Assembly: GCF_028993615.1 (NCBI RefSeq)
Contig: NZ_CP118632.1
Span: 3,410,001 to 3,474,000, forward strand
Origin: Herbaspirillum sp. WKF16
Lineage (GTDB): Bacteria; Pseudomonadota; Gammaproteobacteria; Burkholderiales; Burkholderiaceae_D
DNA: 64,000 bases
Reading direction: 5' to 3'
Every line of letters starts with the position of its first letter. The first letter of the stretch is position 1. The notes under the pieces were generated by a model that saw only the letters and a list, made by a program, of their open reading frames with translations, did no database searches and had not been told where the DNA came from. Shown piece by piece: positions 1-8,037 of this stretch. A program made the position numbers and the translations under genes.

Positions 1-399
1 CGCATACGCAGCGTCCTGCGCCGCACCCAGGCGCTGCCGCCCAACATGGCGCAGCCGGACGTGGCGGCCATGCGCTTCGCCGGCTGGACGCTGGACCTGA
101 CCGCGCGCCACCTGGTGAACCAGGACGGCGTGGTGGTGGCGCTCTCGGGCGCCGAATTCCGCCTGCTCAAGGTGTTCCTCGATCATCCCAACCGCGTGCT
201 CAACCGCGACCAGTTGCTGGAGCTGACCCAGGGCCGCGAGTCCGATCCCTTCGACCGTTCGGTGGATATCCAGATCAGCCGCCTGCGCCAGAAGCTGGGC
301 GACGACGCGCGCACGCCGACCATCATCAAGACCGTGCGCAACGAGGGTTATGTGCTGGCCACCACGGTCGCCGCCGACAGCGCGGACCGCGCCCCATGA
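1..399 (+). CDS. OmpR-family response regulator, C-terminal part (5' end outside window)
   Basis: The frame is open from the first base, so the gene starts upstream of the window and only the end is seen. The visible part is an OmpR/PhoB-type winged-helix DNA-binding domain: a beta-sheet entry (GWTLDL), the recognition region around LSGAEFRLLKVF, and the closing wing KTVRNEGYVL. The receiver domain with its phosphorylated Asp lies off the window. The stop overlaps the start of the next gene, a histidine kinase, by four bases (ATGA), so the two form a translationally coupled two-component pair. The signal it answers cannot be told from this fragment. Confidence 0.93.
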   Translation, partial: RIRSVLRRTQALPPNMAQPDVAAMRFAGWTLDLTARHLVNQDGVVVALSGAEFRLLKVFLDHPNRVLNRDQLLELTQGRESDPFDRSVDIQISRLRQKLGDDARTPTIIKTVRNEGYVLATTVAADSADRAP

Positions 400-1775
400 A
401 GAACTTCCTGGGTTCCATCGGCAACCGCATCTTCGTGCTGCTGCTGGCCGGCATCGTGCTGTCGGTGATGGCCACCATCTGGCTGGCCTCCAACGAGCGC
501 AAGAGCACGCTGCGCGAGGTGCGCTTCCAGCACCTGGCCGACCGCGTCGAGCAGATCGTCCAGGCGATCGACGACATCCCGGCCGAGCAGCGCCCCATCG
601 TGCTGCAGGCCGCAGCCAACTTCGGCTTCGAAGCCAGCATGGTGGACGACATGAACGACGCCGTCGGCGCCAATGCCAGCACCAGCCCGATGGTCGACAT
701 GCTGCAGGCGCGCCTGGGCGCGCAGCGCAAGATCGCCGTGCAGCGCGAGACCGAGTGCGCGCCCCCGCGCCGCCCTGACGGCCGCGAAGGCGGCGACGGC
801 CCGCGCCGCGAAACCTGCCGCGTGATCTACATCAGCCTGCATGACCAGGCCCTGATGCGCCTGCGCCTGCACCAGCCGGGCGAACCGCCGGCGCTGCGCG
901 GGCATGGCCAGGGCTTCTTCGGCGCGCAGTACATTGCGCTGTTCCTGCTGCTGATCGCGATCCTGGCCTGGCTGGTGGCGCGCATGGCGACCCGTCCGAT
1001 CCGCCAGCTGGCGCACGCGGCCTCGCAGCTGGGACGCGACATCGACCATCCGCCGCTGGCCGAGACCGGCCCGACCGAGATCCGCCAGGCGGCGCACGCC
1101 TTCAACGCCATGCAGTCCCGCATCCGGCGCCAGATCCAGCACCGCACGCACATGCTGGCCGCCATCACGCACGACCTGCAAACACCGTTGACGCGCATGC
1201 GCCTGCGGCTGGAGAAGGTGGCCGACCGCGAGCTGCAGCAAAAGCTGATCGACGATCTCGGCGTGATGCACGGCATGGTGCGCGAAGGGCTGGACCTGGC
1301 GCGCAGCATGGACTCGTCGGAAAAGATCCAGGCGCTGGACATCGACTCGCTGCTCGACAGCGTTTGCGCCGACGCCGCCGACGCCGGCCAGGACGTGACG
1401 CTGGAAGGCGCCACCCGCGCCTTCGTGATGGCGCAGCCGGGCGCGCTGCGGCGCTGCCTGACCAACCTGATCGACAATGCCTGCAAGTACGGCCAGTCGG
1501 CGCGCGTGTCCATCGCGCCGGAGCAGCAAAAGGTGCTCATCCGCATCCGCGACCAGGGGCCGGGCATTCCGGAGTCCGAACTGGAATCGGTGTTCGAGCC
1601 CTTCTACCGCCTGGAGACCTCGCGCTCGCGCGACACCGGCGGCACCGGGCTGGGGCTGACCATCGCGCTCAACATCGCCGAGAACCATCATGGCCAGCTG
1701 AGGCTGCGCAACCTGGCCGAGGGTGGGCTGGAGGTGTCGCTGGAACTGCCGGTGATGGCGGCGAAGCGGGCTTGA
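396..1775 (+). CDS. Membrane sensor histidine kinase
   Basis: This 459-residue protein is the partner of the response regulator that it overlaps. There are two membrane segments, at about residues 11-30 and 178-196, around a periplasmic sensor region of about 150 residues. A HAMP linker (about 196-248) follows, then the H box with the phospho-acceptor His259 in AAITHDLQTPLTR, an N box (LTNLIDNACKYG), a G1 box (DQGPGIP) and a G2 box (GGTGLGLTIA). It should autophosphorylate and pass phosphate to the regulator. The periplasmic part carries two cysteines (about 121 and 141) in a basic, proline-rich stretch, which is unusual but not diagnostic. It belongs to the EnvZ/RstB-like group. The ligand is unknown. 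Confidence 0.93.
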   Translation: MKNFLGSIGNRIFVLLLAGIVLSVMATIWLASNERKSTLREVRFQHLADRVEQIVQAIDDIPAEQRPIVLQAAANFGFEASMVDDMNDAVGANASTSPMVDMLQARLGAQRKIAVQRETECAPPRRPDGREGGDGPRRETCRVIYISLHDQALMRLRLHQPGEPPALRGHGQGFFGAQYIALFLLLIAILAWLVARMATRPIRQLAHAASQLGRDIDHPPLAETGPTEIRQAAHAFNAMQSRIRRQIQHRTHMLAAITHDLQTPLTRMRLRLEKVADRELQQKLIDDLGVMHGMVREGLDLARSMDSSEKIQALDIDSLLDSVCADAADAGQDVTLEGATRAFVMAQPGALRRCLTNLIDNACKYGQSARVSIAPEQQKVLIRIRDQGPGIPESELESVFEPFYRLETSRSRDTGGTGLGLTIALNIAENHHGQLRLRNLAEGGLEVSLELPVMAAKRA

Positions 1776-1788
1776 GCAAGCGAACGAC

Positions 1789-1897
1789 ACTGTGCCCCTG
1801 CCTTCGCAGGGGCGACAGGTAGTGAGATAGATCAACCGTTGGAGGTGCAAGTTGCCTCCGCCCTGTCGTTCCTGCGAAAGCAGCCACCCAGCGTCGT
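1789..1897. repeat. Dispersed palindromic repeat, degenerate copy
   Basis: Two inverted arms of the element that is tandemly repeated at 52 kb face each other here. The left arm has the form CCCTGCcttcGCAGGGGCGACAG and the right arm TGTCGTTCCTGCGAAAGCAG. The copy is imperfect. It lies between the histidine kinase and the trpS terminator. Confidence 0.6.
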
Positions 1898-1920
1898 TTG
1901 CAGTCAAGGCCGACACAAGC

Positions 1921-1960
1921 AAAAAGCCGCGCTCCCCTCCCGGGAAGCGCGGCTTTTCTT
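1921..1960 (-). terminator. Rho-independent terminator of trpS
   Basis: An 11-bp perfect stem (AAAAGCCGCGC with GCGCGGCTTTT) closes a loop of about 14 nt just after the trpS stop. The A/T runs on both sides mean it could also stop plus-strand transcripts from the kinase gene. Confidence 0.85.
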
Positions 1961-1977
1961 ATTCGGGACTGACCGGC

Positions 1978-3012
1978 TCAGCCGAAGTAATTCAACCCCA
2001 GCGCCGCATTCACCTCCGACATGGTCTGCGCCGCCACCGCGCTGGCGCGATCGGTGCCGCGCTTCAGGATGGCCATGACTTCGCCGCGGTCGCGGGCGAA
2101 CTCTTCGCGGCGGGTGCGGATCGGCCCCAGCATTTCCTGCAGGATGCCTTCCAGGCGGCGCTTGACCACGCTGTCGCCCAGGCCGCCGCGGGTGTAGTGC
2201 GCCTTGAGCTCGGCCACGGCGTCGCGGTCGGGGTCGAAGGCGTCGAGGAAGGTGAACACCACGTTGCCTTCCACCTGGCCCGGGTCGTCCACGCGCAGGT
2301 GGTTGGGGTCGGTGTACATCTGATGCACGGCTTGCTTGATTTCCTTGGCCGAGGCGCCCAGGGCGATGGAATTGCCCAGCGACTTGCTCATCTTCGCCTT
2401 GCCGTCGATGCCCGGCAGGCGACCGGTCTCGGACAGCACTTCCTTGCATTCGACCAGCACCTCGCGCCCGACGGTGGCGTTGAATTTGCGCACCAGCTCG
2501 TTGGTCTGCTCGATCATCGGCAGCTGGTCGCTGCCCACCGGCACCAGCTGGCCCTTGAAGGCGGTGATGTCGGCGGCCTGGCTGACCGGATAGGTCAGGA
2601 AACCGGCCGGGATGTCGCGCTCGAAGCCGCGCAGGCGGATCTCTTCCTTGATGGTGGGATTGCGCTCCAGGCGCGACACCGTCACCAGGTTCAGCAGCAC
2701 CATCGACAGCTCGTAGAGCTCGCGCACCTGGGACTGGATGAAGATGGTCGACTTCTCCGGATCGATGCCCACGGCGAGGTAGTCCAGCGCCACTTCCAGC
2801 ACGTTGTCGGTGACCTTCTGGTGGCGGCCGACATTGTCGGTCATGGCCTGGGTGTCGGCCAGCAGCAGGAACTGGTTGGCGGTTTCCTGCAGCGCCACGC
2901 GCGACTTGAGCGAGCCGATGTAATGGCCGAGGTGCAGCGGCCCGGTGGGACGGTCGCCGGTGAGGACGGTGGGACGTGCTGCGGAAGTGCTGGCTGGTGC
3001 GTTCGAAGACAT
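1978..3012 (-). CDS. trpS: Tryptophanyl-tRNA synthetase
   Basis: This class I aminoacyl-tRNA synthetase charges tRNA-Trp in the cytosol. The HIGH motif appears as HLGH in [12 protein letters not shown] near residue 30, and the KMSKS loop as [10 protein letters not shown] near residue 210. Length is normal for bacterial TrpS. Two in-frame ATGs lie six bases apart. The second (3012) is preferred because AGGA sits six bases ahead of it, whereas it abuts the first (3018) with no spacing. The leader carries a short frame with tandem Trp codons and a terminator hairpin (see 3140-3190 and 3066-3091), which suggests transcription attenuation by charged tRNA-Trp supply. A terminator closes the gene on the far side. 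Confidence 0.97.
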   Translation of the reverse strand: MSSNAPASTSAARPTVLTGDRPTGPLHLGHYIGSLKSRVALQETANQFLLLADTQAMTDNVGRHQKVTDNVLEVALDYLAVGIDPEKSTIFIQSQVRELYELSMVLLNLVTVSRLERNPTIKEEIRLRGFERDIPAGFLTYPVSQAADITAFKGQLVPVGSDQLPMIEQTNELVRKFNATVGREVLVECKEVLSETGRLPGIDGKAKMSKSLGNSIALGASAKEIKQAVHQMYTDPNHLRVDDPGQVEGNVVFTFLDAFDPDRDAVAELKAHYTRGGLGDSVVKRRLEGILQEMLGPIRTRREEFARDRGEVMAILKRGTDRASAVAAQTMSEVNAALGLNYFG

Positions 3013-3041
3013 GGTCATTCCTGATCGTTTATCTGTCTGGA

Positions 3042-3051
3042 ATGCCGCCGG
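3042..3051 (-). promoter_or_regulatory. Second copy of the trpS terminator 3' arm (candidate competing arm)
   Basis: On the transcript this is CCGGCGGCAT, identical to the 3' arm of the upstream terminator hairpin. The hairpin's 5' arm could pair with either copy. Pairing with this second copy would disrupt the terminator stem. The copy lies about 30 nt ahead of the trpS start. The pairing competition is an inference. Confidence 0.4.
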
Positions 3052-3065
3052 TCCCGAAGCGTAAA

Positions 3066-3091
3066 AACAATGCCGCCGGAACCGGCGGCAT
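3066..3091 (-). terminator. Terminator hairpin in the trpS leader (candidate attenuator)
   Basis: Arms of 10 bp, ATGCCGCCGG and CCGGCGGCAT, with a 2-nt loop are followed on the minus strand by TGTTTTTAC. It acts only on the minus strand, because the plus strand has no T run. It lies about 55 nt upstream of trpS. The gene before it already has its own terminator at 3271-3294, so this hairpin must act on a transcript that starts in between. Confidence 0.7.
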
Positions 3092-3139
3092 CACATGGTG
3101 AAACTGTGTGAAAGCGAATCACTTCGCGGGCCGCCCGGG

Positions 3140-3190
3140 TCAGGCGCGCCACCAATGCTGGATTATCGCAAGTTGAAGTCGGAAAAGCAT
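3140..3190 (-). CDS. Candidate trpS leader peptide with tandem Trp codons
   Basis: A 16-codon frame reads MLFRLQLAIIQHWWRA, with adjacent TGG codons at positions 13 and 14, two codons before the stop. It ends 49 nt before the terminator hairpin at 3066-3091, the usual geometry of ribosome-mediated attenuation (compare the E. coli trp leader and the Phe-rich pheM leader of pheST). A TATACT -10 element lies seven bases ahead of the ATG, so the message could be leaderless. No Shine-Dalgarno sequence is visible. The reading frame is seen directly. Its function is inferred. Confidence 0.6.
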   Translation of the reverse strand: MLFRLQLAIIQHWWRA

Positions 3191-3197
3191 GGCGGCG

Positions 3198-3206
3198 AGT
3201 ATAGCA
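3198..3206 (-). promoter_or_regulatory. Extended -10 promoter element for trpS
   Basis: The minus strand reads TGCTATACT, an extended -10 of the TGnTATAAT type. Transcription would begin near 3191, at or next to the leader-peptide ATG. No convincing -35 hexamer is seen, as is common with extended -10 promoters. Confidence 0.5.
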
Positions 3207-3270
3207 TCCCGGCGGCACGATGTTGCGGCGCATCGCGCGCCGGCGCCGAAAAAGCGGCGGCGCGGGCAAT

Positions 3271-3294
3271 AAAAAACCGCGTCCGTGGATGCGG
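3271..3294 (-). terminator. Terminator of the glycine-zipper lipoprotein gene
   Basis: An eight-pair stem (CCGCATCC with GGACGCGG, one G-U pair) is followed on the minus strand by TTTTTT. It lies just downstream of the stop at 3315. Confidence 0.7.
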
Positions 3295-3314
3295 TTGCGG
3301 CTGGGCGCGACGGC

Positions 3315-3875
3315 TCAATAGGCGCCCGGGGGCGGGCCGTAATATCCCGGCGGCGGACCGTAGTAGCCCGGCGGCGGAGGCGGCGCGTAGTAGTAGCGGC
3401 GCGGGTGGTAGGTGTAGGCCGTGGCCTGGCGCTGGGTCTCGACCTGGTTGCCCTTGCTGTACATGCATTGGGTGTAGGTCATGTCGTAGCGCTGCTGCAT
3501 GGAGTAGTTGCCGCCGGCGGCCGCATTGCTGCCCGCCGCGCTGCCCACCAGCAAGCCGCCGCCGGCGCCGATGGCCGCGCCGGCGCCGGCATTGCCCGAG
3601 GCGGCGCCGATCAGGGCGCCCGCCACCGCACCGACGGCGGTGCCCACGGCGGCGCTGTTGGCGGCGTTGTTCTGGGTCTGCTGGGCCTGGCCGCCGATGG
3701 CGTCCTGCGCATACTGCTGGCACAGCTGCTGGTCGGCGCGGAACTGCTCGTAGCTCTTGTCCTTGCCCGGCATGGCCATGACCGAGGGCCCGGTCGGCAC
3801 GCTCACGCAGCCGCCCAGCGCCAGCAGGGCGCCGATGGCGGTGAGCGCGCCGGCTGTCTTGTAGATGGGTTTCAC
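3315..3875 (-). CDS. Glycine-zipper (YMGG-like) lipoprotein
   Basis: The 186-residue protein begins at a GTG with AGGA seven bases upstream. An upstream in-frame ATG at 3905 would add a basic tail ahead of the signal peptide and is not preferred. The signal peptide ends in the lipobox LGGC with Cys23, so it should be lipid-anchored, probably in the outer membrane. Residues of about 65-115 are rich in Gly and Ala with GxxxG-type spacing, the glycine-zipper pattern of YMGG/Gly-zipper families. The last 40 residues are Tyr/Pro-rich (repeats of PPPGYYG). It is followed after 70 bases on the upstream side by another envelope protein gene in the same direction. The role is unknown; envelope structure or stress is a guess. 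Confidence 0.8.
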   Translation of the reverse strand: MKPIYKTAGALTAIGALLALGGCVSVPTGPSVMAMPGKDKSYEQFRADQQLCQQYAQDAIGGQAQQTQNNAANSAAVGTAVGAVAGALIGAASGNAGAGAAIGAGGGLLVGSAAGSNAAAGGNYSMQQRYDMTYTQCMYSKGNQVETQRQATAYTYHPRRYYYAPPPPPGYYGPPPGYYGPPPGAY

Positions 3876-3945
3876 GTTGTGTCCTTTGCGCCGCTTGCGC
3901 GGCATGGCGTTTTATCGTTGTGCGTCGATGGTCGGCTGCCGGCGC

Positions 3946-4272
3946 TTACTGCGGCGGACCGTAGCCCGCAGGAGCCGGCGTATTGGGCACCACCTTCATC
4001 CAGGCGCTGGGGCAGCTCTGGACGTAGGGATAGTAGGCCTTGGATTCCTGGCAGTAGTACCAGAAGTCCTGGCGCGGCTGCTCGATATAGACCGGCGGCG
4101 GCACCCGCTCGACGTACACCGGCGGCGGGTAGTAGACCGGCGGCGGCACCCAGACCGGGCCGCCGATCATCACTCCGCCGTAGAAGCGCGTGTGCGCGTA
4201 GGTCGACGCGCTGGCCATCAGGCCGGCCACGGCGAGTGCGCCGCAAATTCCGATTGCCGCTAGTTTCTTCAT
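3946..4272 (-). CDS. Secreted proline/tyrosine-rich small protein
   Basis: This 108-residue protein has a clear Sec signal peptide (MKKLAAIGICGALAVAGLMA..., likely cut after Ala26). The mature part holds three PPPVY repeats at about 43-62. It ends in a domain with two cysteines (74 and 87) in the pattern WYYCQES...YVQSCPSAWM, often seen in short betaproteobacterial periplasmic proteins of unknown function. AGAGG precedes the ATG. It probably forms an operon with the downstream glycine-zipper lipoprotein. No enzymatic motif is visible. Confidence 0.78.
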   Translation of the reverse strand: MKKLAAIGICGALAVAGLMASASTYAHTRFYGGVMIGGPVWVPPPVYYPPPVYVERVPPPVYIEQPRQDFWYYCQESKAYYPYVQSCPSAWMKVVPNTPAPAGYGPPQ

Positions 4273-4596
4273 GTTTTGCCTCTGGGAATCACCCTAGTTC
4301 GGTCGCCCCGCGACCGGTTCTCCTGATGCGCCTGGGGGCGCCGTTCATTCTTGCCGCGCTACCCTGCCCGCCTCCCCGTACTGCCGGCGGACGCAAAGAG
4401 CGCATGAAAACAATATACGCCGCGACCCGGCCGAAATCCGGAGTTGTTTCAATTCGTAACCCAAATCAATATTGTTATACATAAGGCTGCATCGCCTTTG
4501 CAATCAGGGTCTCGCGCCTTGCGGCGGCCAAGCAAAACGGGGCACGGATGCCACGCATCCCTGCCCCGTCTTCACGTCAACGCGCCGGCCCGGAAA
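4273..4596. other. Intergenic region between fumC and the secreted small protein
   Basis: It holds the fumC terminator (4533-4571) and an AT-richer stretch at 4400-4490 that should contain the promoter of the 3946-4272 gene. A TATATT hexamer on the minus strand near 4415 is a possible -10. No gene is seen. Confidence 0.5.
4533..4571 (-). terminator. Rho-independent terminator of fumC
   Basis: The arms ACGGGGCA and TGCCCCGT, with an inner GGATG/CATCC stem, are followed on the minus strand by TTTTGCTT, just after the fumC stop. Confidence 0.85.
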
Positions 4597-5985
4597 TCAA
4601 CCCGGACGAGTCATCTCTTCCGGCTTGATCCACTCGGAGAACTGCTGCTCGGTGACATAGCCCAGCGCCAGCGCCGCCTCCTTGAGGGTGGTGCCGTCGT
4701 GGTGAGCCTGCTTGGCGATCTTGGCGGCCTTGTCGTAGCCGATATGCGGCGCCAGCGCGGTCACCAGCATCAGCGACTTCTCCATCAGGTCGGCGATGCG
4801 GTCGCGGTTGGCTTCGATGCCGCGCGCGCAGTGCTCCTCGAAGCTGGCCATGCCGTCGGCCAGCAGGCGCACGCTTTGCAGGAAGTTATGGATGATCACC
4901 GGCTTGAACACGTTGAGCTCGAAGTTGCCGGACGCGCCGCCGATGTTGAGCGCCACGTCGTTGCCGAAGACCTGGGCGCACAGCATGGTGAGCGCCTCGC
5001 ATTGGGTCGGGTTGACCTTGCCCGGCATGATGGAGCTGCCAGGCTCGTTCTCGGGGATGGTGATCTCGCCCAGGCCGGAACGCGGGCCGGAAGCCAGCCA
5101 GCGCACGTCGTTGGCGATCTTCATCAGCGACGCGGCCAGCGTCTTCAGGCCGCCGTGCGAGGCCACCAGCGCATCGTGGCCGGCCAGCGCCGCGAACTTG
5201 TTGGGCGCGGTCTTGAAGGGGAAGCCGAAATGCTTGGCCAGCTCGGCGGCGACGCGCTCGCCGAACTCAGGATGCGCGTTAAGGCCTGTGCCCACAGCGG
5301 TGCCGCCGGCGGCCAGTTCGGAGATGCCGTTGAGCGTGGCGATGATGGCGCCTTCGGCATGCGCCAGCTGGGCGACGTAGCCGGAGAACTCCTGGCCCAG
5401 CGTCAGCGGGGTGGCGTCCTGCAGGTGGGTGCGGCCGATCTTGACCACGTCGGCGAACCTGGCCGATTTCTCTTCGAGCGTGGCGCGCAGCTTGTGCAGC
5501 GAGGGAATCAGGTGGGCCGCCACCGCCATGCAGGCGGCCACGTGCATCGCGGTCGGGAAGATGTCGTTGGAGGACTGGCTGCGGTTGACGTCGTCATTGG
5601 GGTGGATCAGGCGCTCTTCGCCGCGCACGCCGCCCAGCAGTTCCGAGGCGCGGTTGGCCAGCACCTCGTTCATGTTCATGTTGCTCTGGGTGCCCGAGCC
5701 GGTCTGCCATACCGACAGCGGGAACTCGAGCGGATGGCGGCCGGCGATCACCTCGTCGGCGGCGGCGATGATGGCGTCGGCCTTCTTGCCGTCAAGCTTG
5801 CCGAGGTCGCGGTTGACGGTGGCGCAGGCGCGCTTGACCGCGGCCAGGGCGACGATCAGCTCGGCCGGCATGCGCTCGGTGGAAATATGGAAGTGGTGCA
5901 GCGAGCGTTCGGTCTGCGCGCCCCAGAGCCTGTCGTCGGGGACCTCGATCAGGCCAAAGGTGTCGCGCTCCATACGGTGTTTCAT
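4597..5985 (-). CDS. fumC: Fumarate hydratase, class II
   Basis: This cytosolic enzyme interconverts fumarate and L-malate in the TCA cycle and needs no iron-sulfur cluster. The 462-residue length is typical of FumC. The family signature [11 protein letters not shown] is at 316-326. The substrate-site motifs [10 protein letters not shown] (about 95-104) and [10 protein letters not shown] (His187) are present. It is transcribed alone, with a terminator close behind. GGAG lies about ten bases ahead of the chosen ATG, and a second ATG four codons in is possible. maeB and the D-malate/tartrate dehydrogenase elsewhere in the window act on the same acids. Confidence 0.97.
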   Translation of the reverse strand: MKHRMERDTFGLIEVPDDRLWGAQTERSLHHFHISTERMPAELIVALAAVKRACATVNRDLGKLDGKKADAIIAAADEVIAGRHPLEFPLSVWQTGSGTQSNMNMNEVLANRASELLGGVRGEERLIHPNDDVNRSQSSNDIFPTAMHVAACMAVAAHLIPSLHKLRATLEEKSARFADVVKIGRTHLQDATPLTLGQEFSGYVAQLAHAEGAIIATLNGISELAAGGTAVGTGLNAHPEFGERVAAELAKHFGFPFKTAPNKFAALAGHDALVASHGGLKTLAASLMKIANDVRWLASGPRSGLGEITIPENEPGSSIMPGKVNPTQCEALTMLCAQVFGNDVALNIGGASGNFELNVFKPVIIHNFLQSVRLLADGMASFEEHCARGIEANRDRIADLMEKSLMLVTALAPHIGYDKAAKIAKQAHHDGTTLKEAALALGYVTEQQFSEWIKPEEMTRPG

Positions 5986-6274
5986 GATGCTTGTTCTCCA
6001 TATCGTTGATCGCTCACGAGATGACGCCGGCGGCGCCTCGTCAGCGGCTCGTTCTGGGCCGGAAGGCCCGATAACCCCTTACGGCTCTGGCAAAGCATTG
6101 CAGGCTGAGCAATAGGAGATGCTGAAAACCGGGCCGCGCGAAGTGGTCGGCGCGGCGTGTGAAAACCTGTTTAGTTTAACTGCTGGCGAGGCCGCCTGCA
6201 TGCGCGGCGGCGGGGATGCTGGCGTGTTGTCGATACGCGGGACCGGACGGCATGGCGCCGGCCGGGAGGGGCTG

Positions 6275-6622
6275 TCAGGCCTGCTTGTCTTTCGGCGGAT
6301 CCGGCAGGACACAGGCGTCGAGCACCTGCAGGTCGTTGTCCTTGGCGAAATTGACGACGAAATGGTAGGCCAGGGGATCGAGGTCGCGCAGCGCCTCGTT
6401 GACCACCACGGATCGCACGCCGTCGATGTGGGTCGGCAGCACGTAGGGGGAATATTGCAGGTGGGCATTGCGGCCGCCGCTGCCCTCGGGACGGAAGCAC
6501 GACATCACGCCGCACAGCCGCTCGGCCCAGTCGCTGGGGCGGAACTGCCTGCCATCCTTGGTCTTGCCCAGGATGATGAATTCTTTCGCCGGCGCGTTGG
6601 AGGGTTTGATGGGATCAGCCAT
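6275..6622 (-). CDS. DUF3579-family protein
   Basis: This 115-residue soluble protein has no signal peptide or membrane segment. The core FIILGKTKDGRQFRPSDWAERL and the end region VDGVRSVVVNEALRDLDP-like match my memory of the DUF3579 family, which is common in betaproteobacteria and has no known function. It stands between fumC and a CobD/CbiB-family gene, all on the minus strand, with spacers of about 290 and 320 bases, so it is probably its own transcription unit. Confidence 0.75.
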   Translation of the reverse strand: MADPIKPSNAPAKEFIILGKTKDGRQFRPSDWAERLCGVMSCFRPEGSGGRNAHLQYSPYVLPTHIDGVRSVVVNEALRDLDPLAYHFVVNFAKDNDLQVLDACVLPDPPKDKQA

Positions 6623-6946
6623 ACATGCAGTTCTTCTAAAGCGCTTGCAACCGAATGCCCTTGTCCTGATGGGACTGGAGCCCTGATGTCCGAGGTGCCT
6701 TCGCGGTGATCTGCGTGGGTGCCTGCGGCTTTAAGTATTATATCTTATAGAAGACTTGGCTTCTACCCTGCTCCCCTCGCCCCCGTGCGAGCGCGCCCTC
6801 GACGGGCTTGTCATTCATGCATCTTGACGCGGCGAAACAATGCGGGCGCCGCCTTCAAGCACAAACCGCAAGTATACCGGGACGGCGATTTTGCGTTGCA
6901 AAAAACTAAGCGGGCCTAAGCCCGCTTATCTGGATTACGACCGGGC
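6623..6946. other. Intergenic region upstream of the DUF3579 gene
   Basis: It holds the terminator of the CobD/CbiB-family gene (6899-6927). An AT-rich patch near 6730-6755 may contain the promoter of the DUF3579 gene. No gene is visible. Confidence 0.5.
6899..6927 (-). terminator. Terminator of the CobD/CbiB-family gene
   Basis: Arms of 8 bp (AAGCGGGC and GCCCGCTT) with a 4-nt loop are followed on the minus strand by AGTTTTTTGC. Confidence 0.85.
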
Positions 6947-7906
6947 TCAGCCCATCCACACCGCCACCGACAACAGCAGCAGCAGGAACATCCACAGCAG
7001 GAGCGCGCGCCACACCAGGCCCACGGCGCTTTGCAGGGTGCGCGGCGACGGCGTGTCGCCCGGCAGGCCGTCGGTCTCTTCGGGCAGCGTGTCGACGGTG
7101 GCGGCATCGACCGGCAGGATGATGCCCGCCGCGGCTTCCTGCGGCGTGCCGAAGCGCACGCCCATGGCGCCGCCGCCGGCTGCCAGGATGATGCCGGCCG
7201 CCTCGTCGTCCCAGCGGCTGGCGAAGTTGCGCCAGGCGTAGATGGCATCCTCGAAATTGCCGACCACGGCGAAGGCGGCGGCGGTCAGGCGCGCCGGGAT
7301 CCAGTCGATCCAGTAGAACGCGCGCGCGGCAAAGCGGCCAAAGGCCTCATGCTTCATGTGGTCGGGTTCGTTCCAGGCGCGCGACAGGTACTCCGCCACG
7401 CGGTACATCACGGCCAGCGCCGGACCGACCGGCATCAGGAACCAGAAGAACACGCCGAACACGTGGCGATGGGTGGTGATCAGCGCGCGCTCGGAGGCGA
7501 TGCGGGAAATCTCGCTGACGTCCAGGGTGGTCGTGTCCTGCTTGGTCCACTCGGCCAGCAATGCGCGCGCGGTCATCTCGTCGCCGCTGTTCAAGGCCAG
7601 CTGGATCGAGGTGAAGTAGTGGCTGTAGTGGCGAAAGCCCAGCGTGAGGTAGACGATGAGCACGTTCCAGGCGAATGCGGCAATCGGGCTGATGTGCACG
7701 CACAGCCAATAGACCAGCGCCACCGGCACGGTCAGCGCGCCGACCATCACGGCCCAGCCCAGCCGCCCGTGATGGACGTGGCCGGCGTTGAACCAGCCTT
7801 CGATGCTGCCGGCGAAAGACTTGATCGATGCATACACCGGATTGTCTGCACGCAGTGGTTTGAGTTGTTCGATTAACAGCGCAAAGAGAATGGAGAGGAA
7901 TGTCAT
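6947..7906 (-). CDS. CobD/CbiB-family integral membrane protein
   Basis: This 319-residue protein has several hydrophobic segments (about 45-65, 72-92, 160-180, 205-225 and 298-318). It resembles the CobD/CbiB-type proteins that many Burkholderiales carry outside cobalamin loci, related to AmpE. The motif FRHYSHYFTSIQLALNSGD near residue 95 is typical of the family. No other cobalamin gene and no B12 riboswitch is nearby, so a cobinamide-phosphate synthase role is doubtful. The ATG at 7906 is chosen because AAGG is seven bases ahead. A TTG codon directly before it is the alternative. Confidence 0.75.
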   Translation of the reverse strand: MTFLSILFALLIEQLKPLRADNPVYASIKSFAGSIEGWFNAGHVHHGRLGWAVMVGALTVPVALVYWLCVHISPIAAFAWNVLIVYLTLGFRHYSHYFTSIQLALNSGDEMTARALLAEWTKQDTTTLDVSEISRIASERALITTHRHVFGVFFWFLMPVGPALAVMYRVAEYLSRAWNEPDHMKHEAFGRFAARAFYWIDWIPARLTAAAFAVVGNFEDAIYAWRNFASRWDDEAAGIILAAGGGAMGVRFGTPQEAAAGIILPVDAATVDTLPEETDGLPGDTPSPRTLQSAVGLVWRALLLWMFLLLLLSVAVWMG

Positions 7907-7967
7907 CAAGCGGCCTTATTGTCCCTATAGGCCGTACGATAACGCAGTGCATGGTGGGAATCAAACA

Positions 7968-7991
7968 ATTGATTCATTGAGGCGAATCAAT
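7968..7991. repeat. Inverted repeat upstream of the CobD/CbiB-family gene
   Basis: The arms ATTGATTC and GAATCAAT are perfect over 8 bp with an 8-nt spacer, in an AT-richer patch about 60-85 bases ahead of the start codon. It could be an operator. No regulator is nearby. Confidence 0.35.
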
Positions 7992-8037
7992 AGTGAAACG
8001 CCGCGCCATTTTGCGCGCGTGGATGCGCGCCGTGTGT

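Noticed and set aside
3015..3269. 84-codon minus-strand frame across the trpS leader
   Set aside because: It is in a different frame from the Trp-rich leader, runs through the terminator hairpin into trpS and has no ribosome site or recognisable domain.
7907..8037. Cobalamin riboswitch ahead of the CobD/CbiB-family gene
   Set aside because: The intergenic region is only about 130 bases and has no B12-box-like sequence. Only a small inverted repeat is present.
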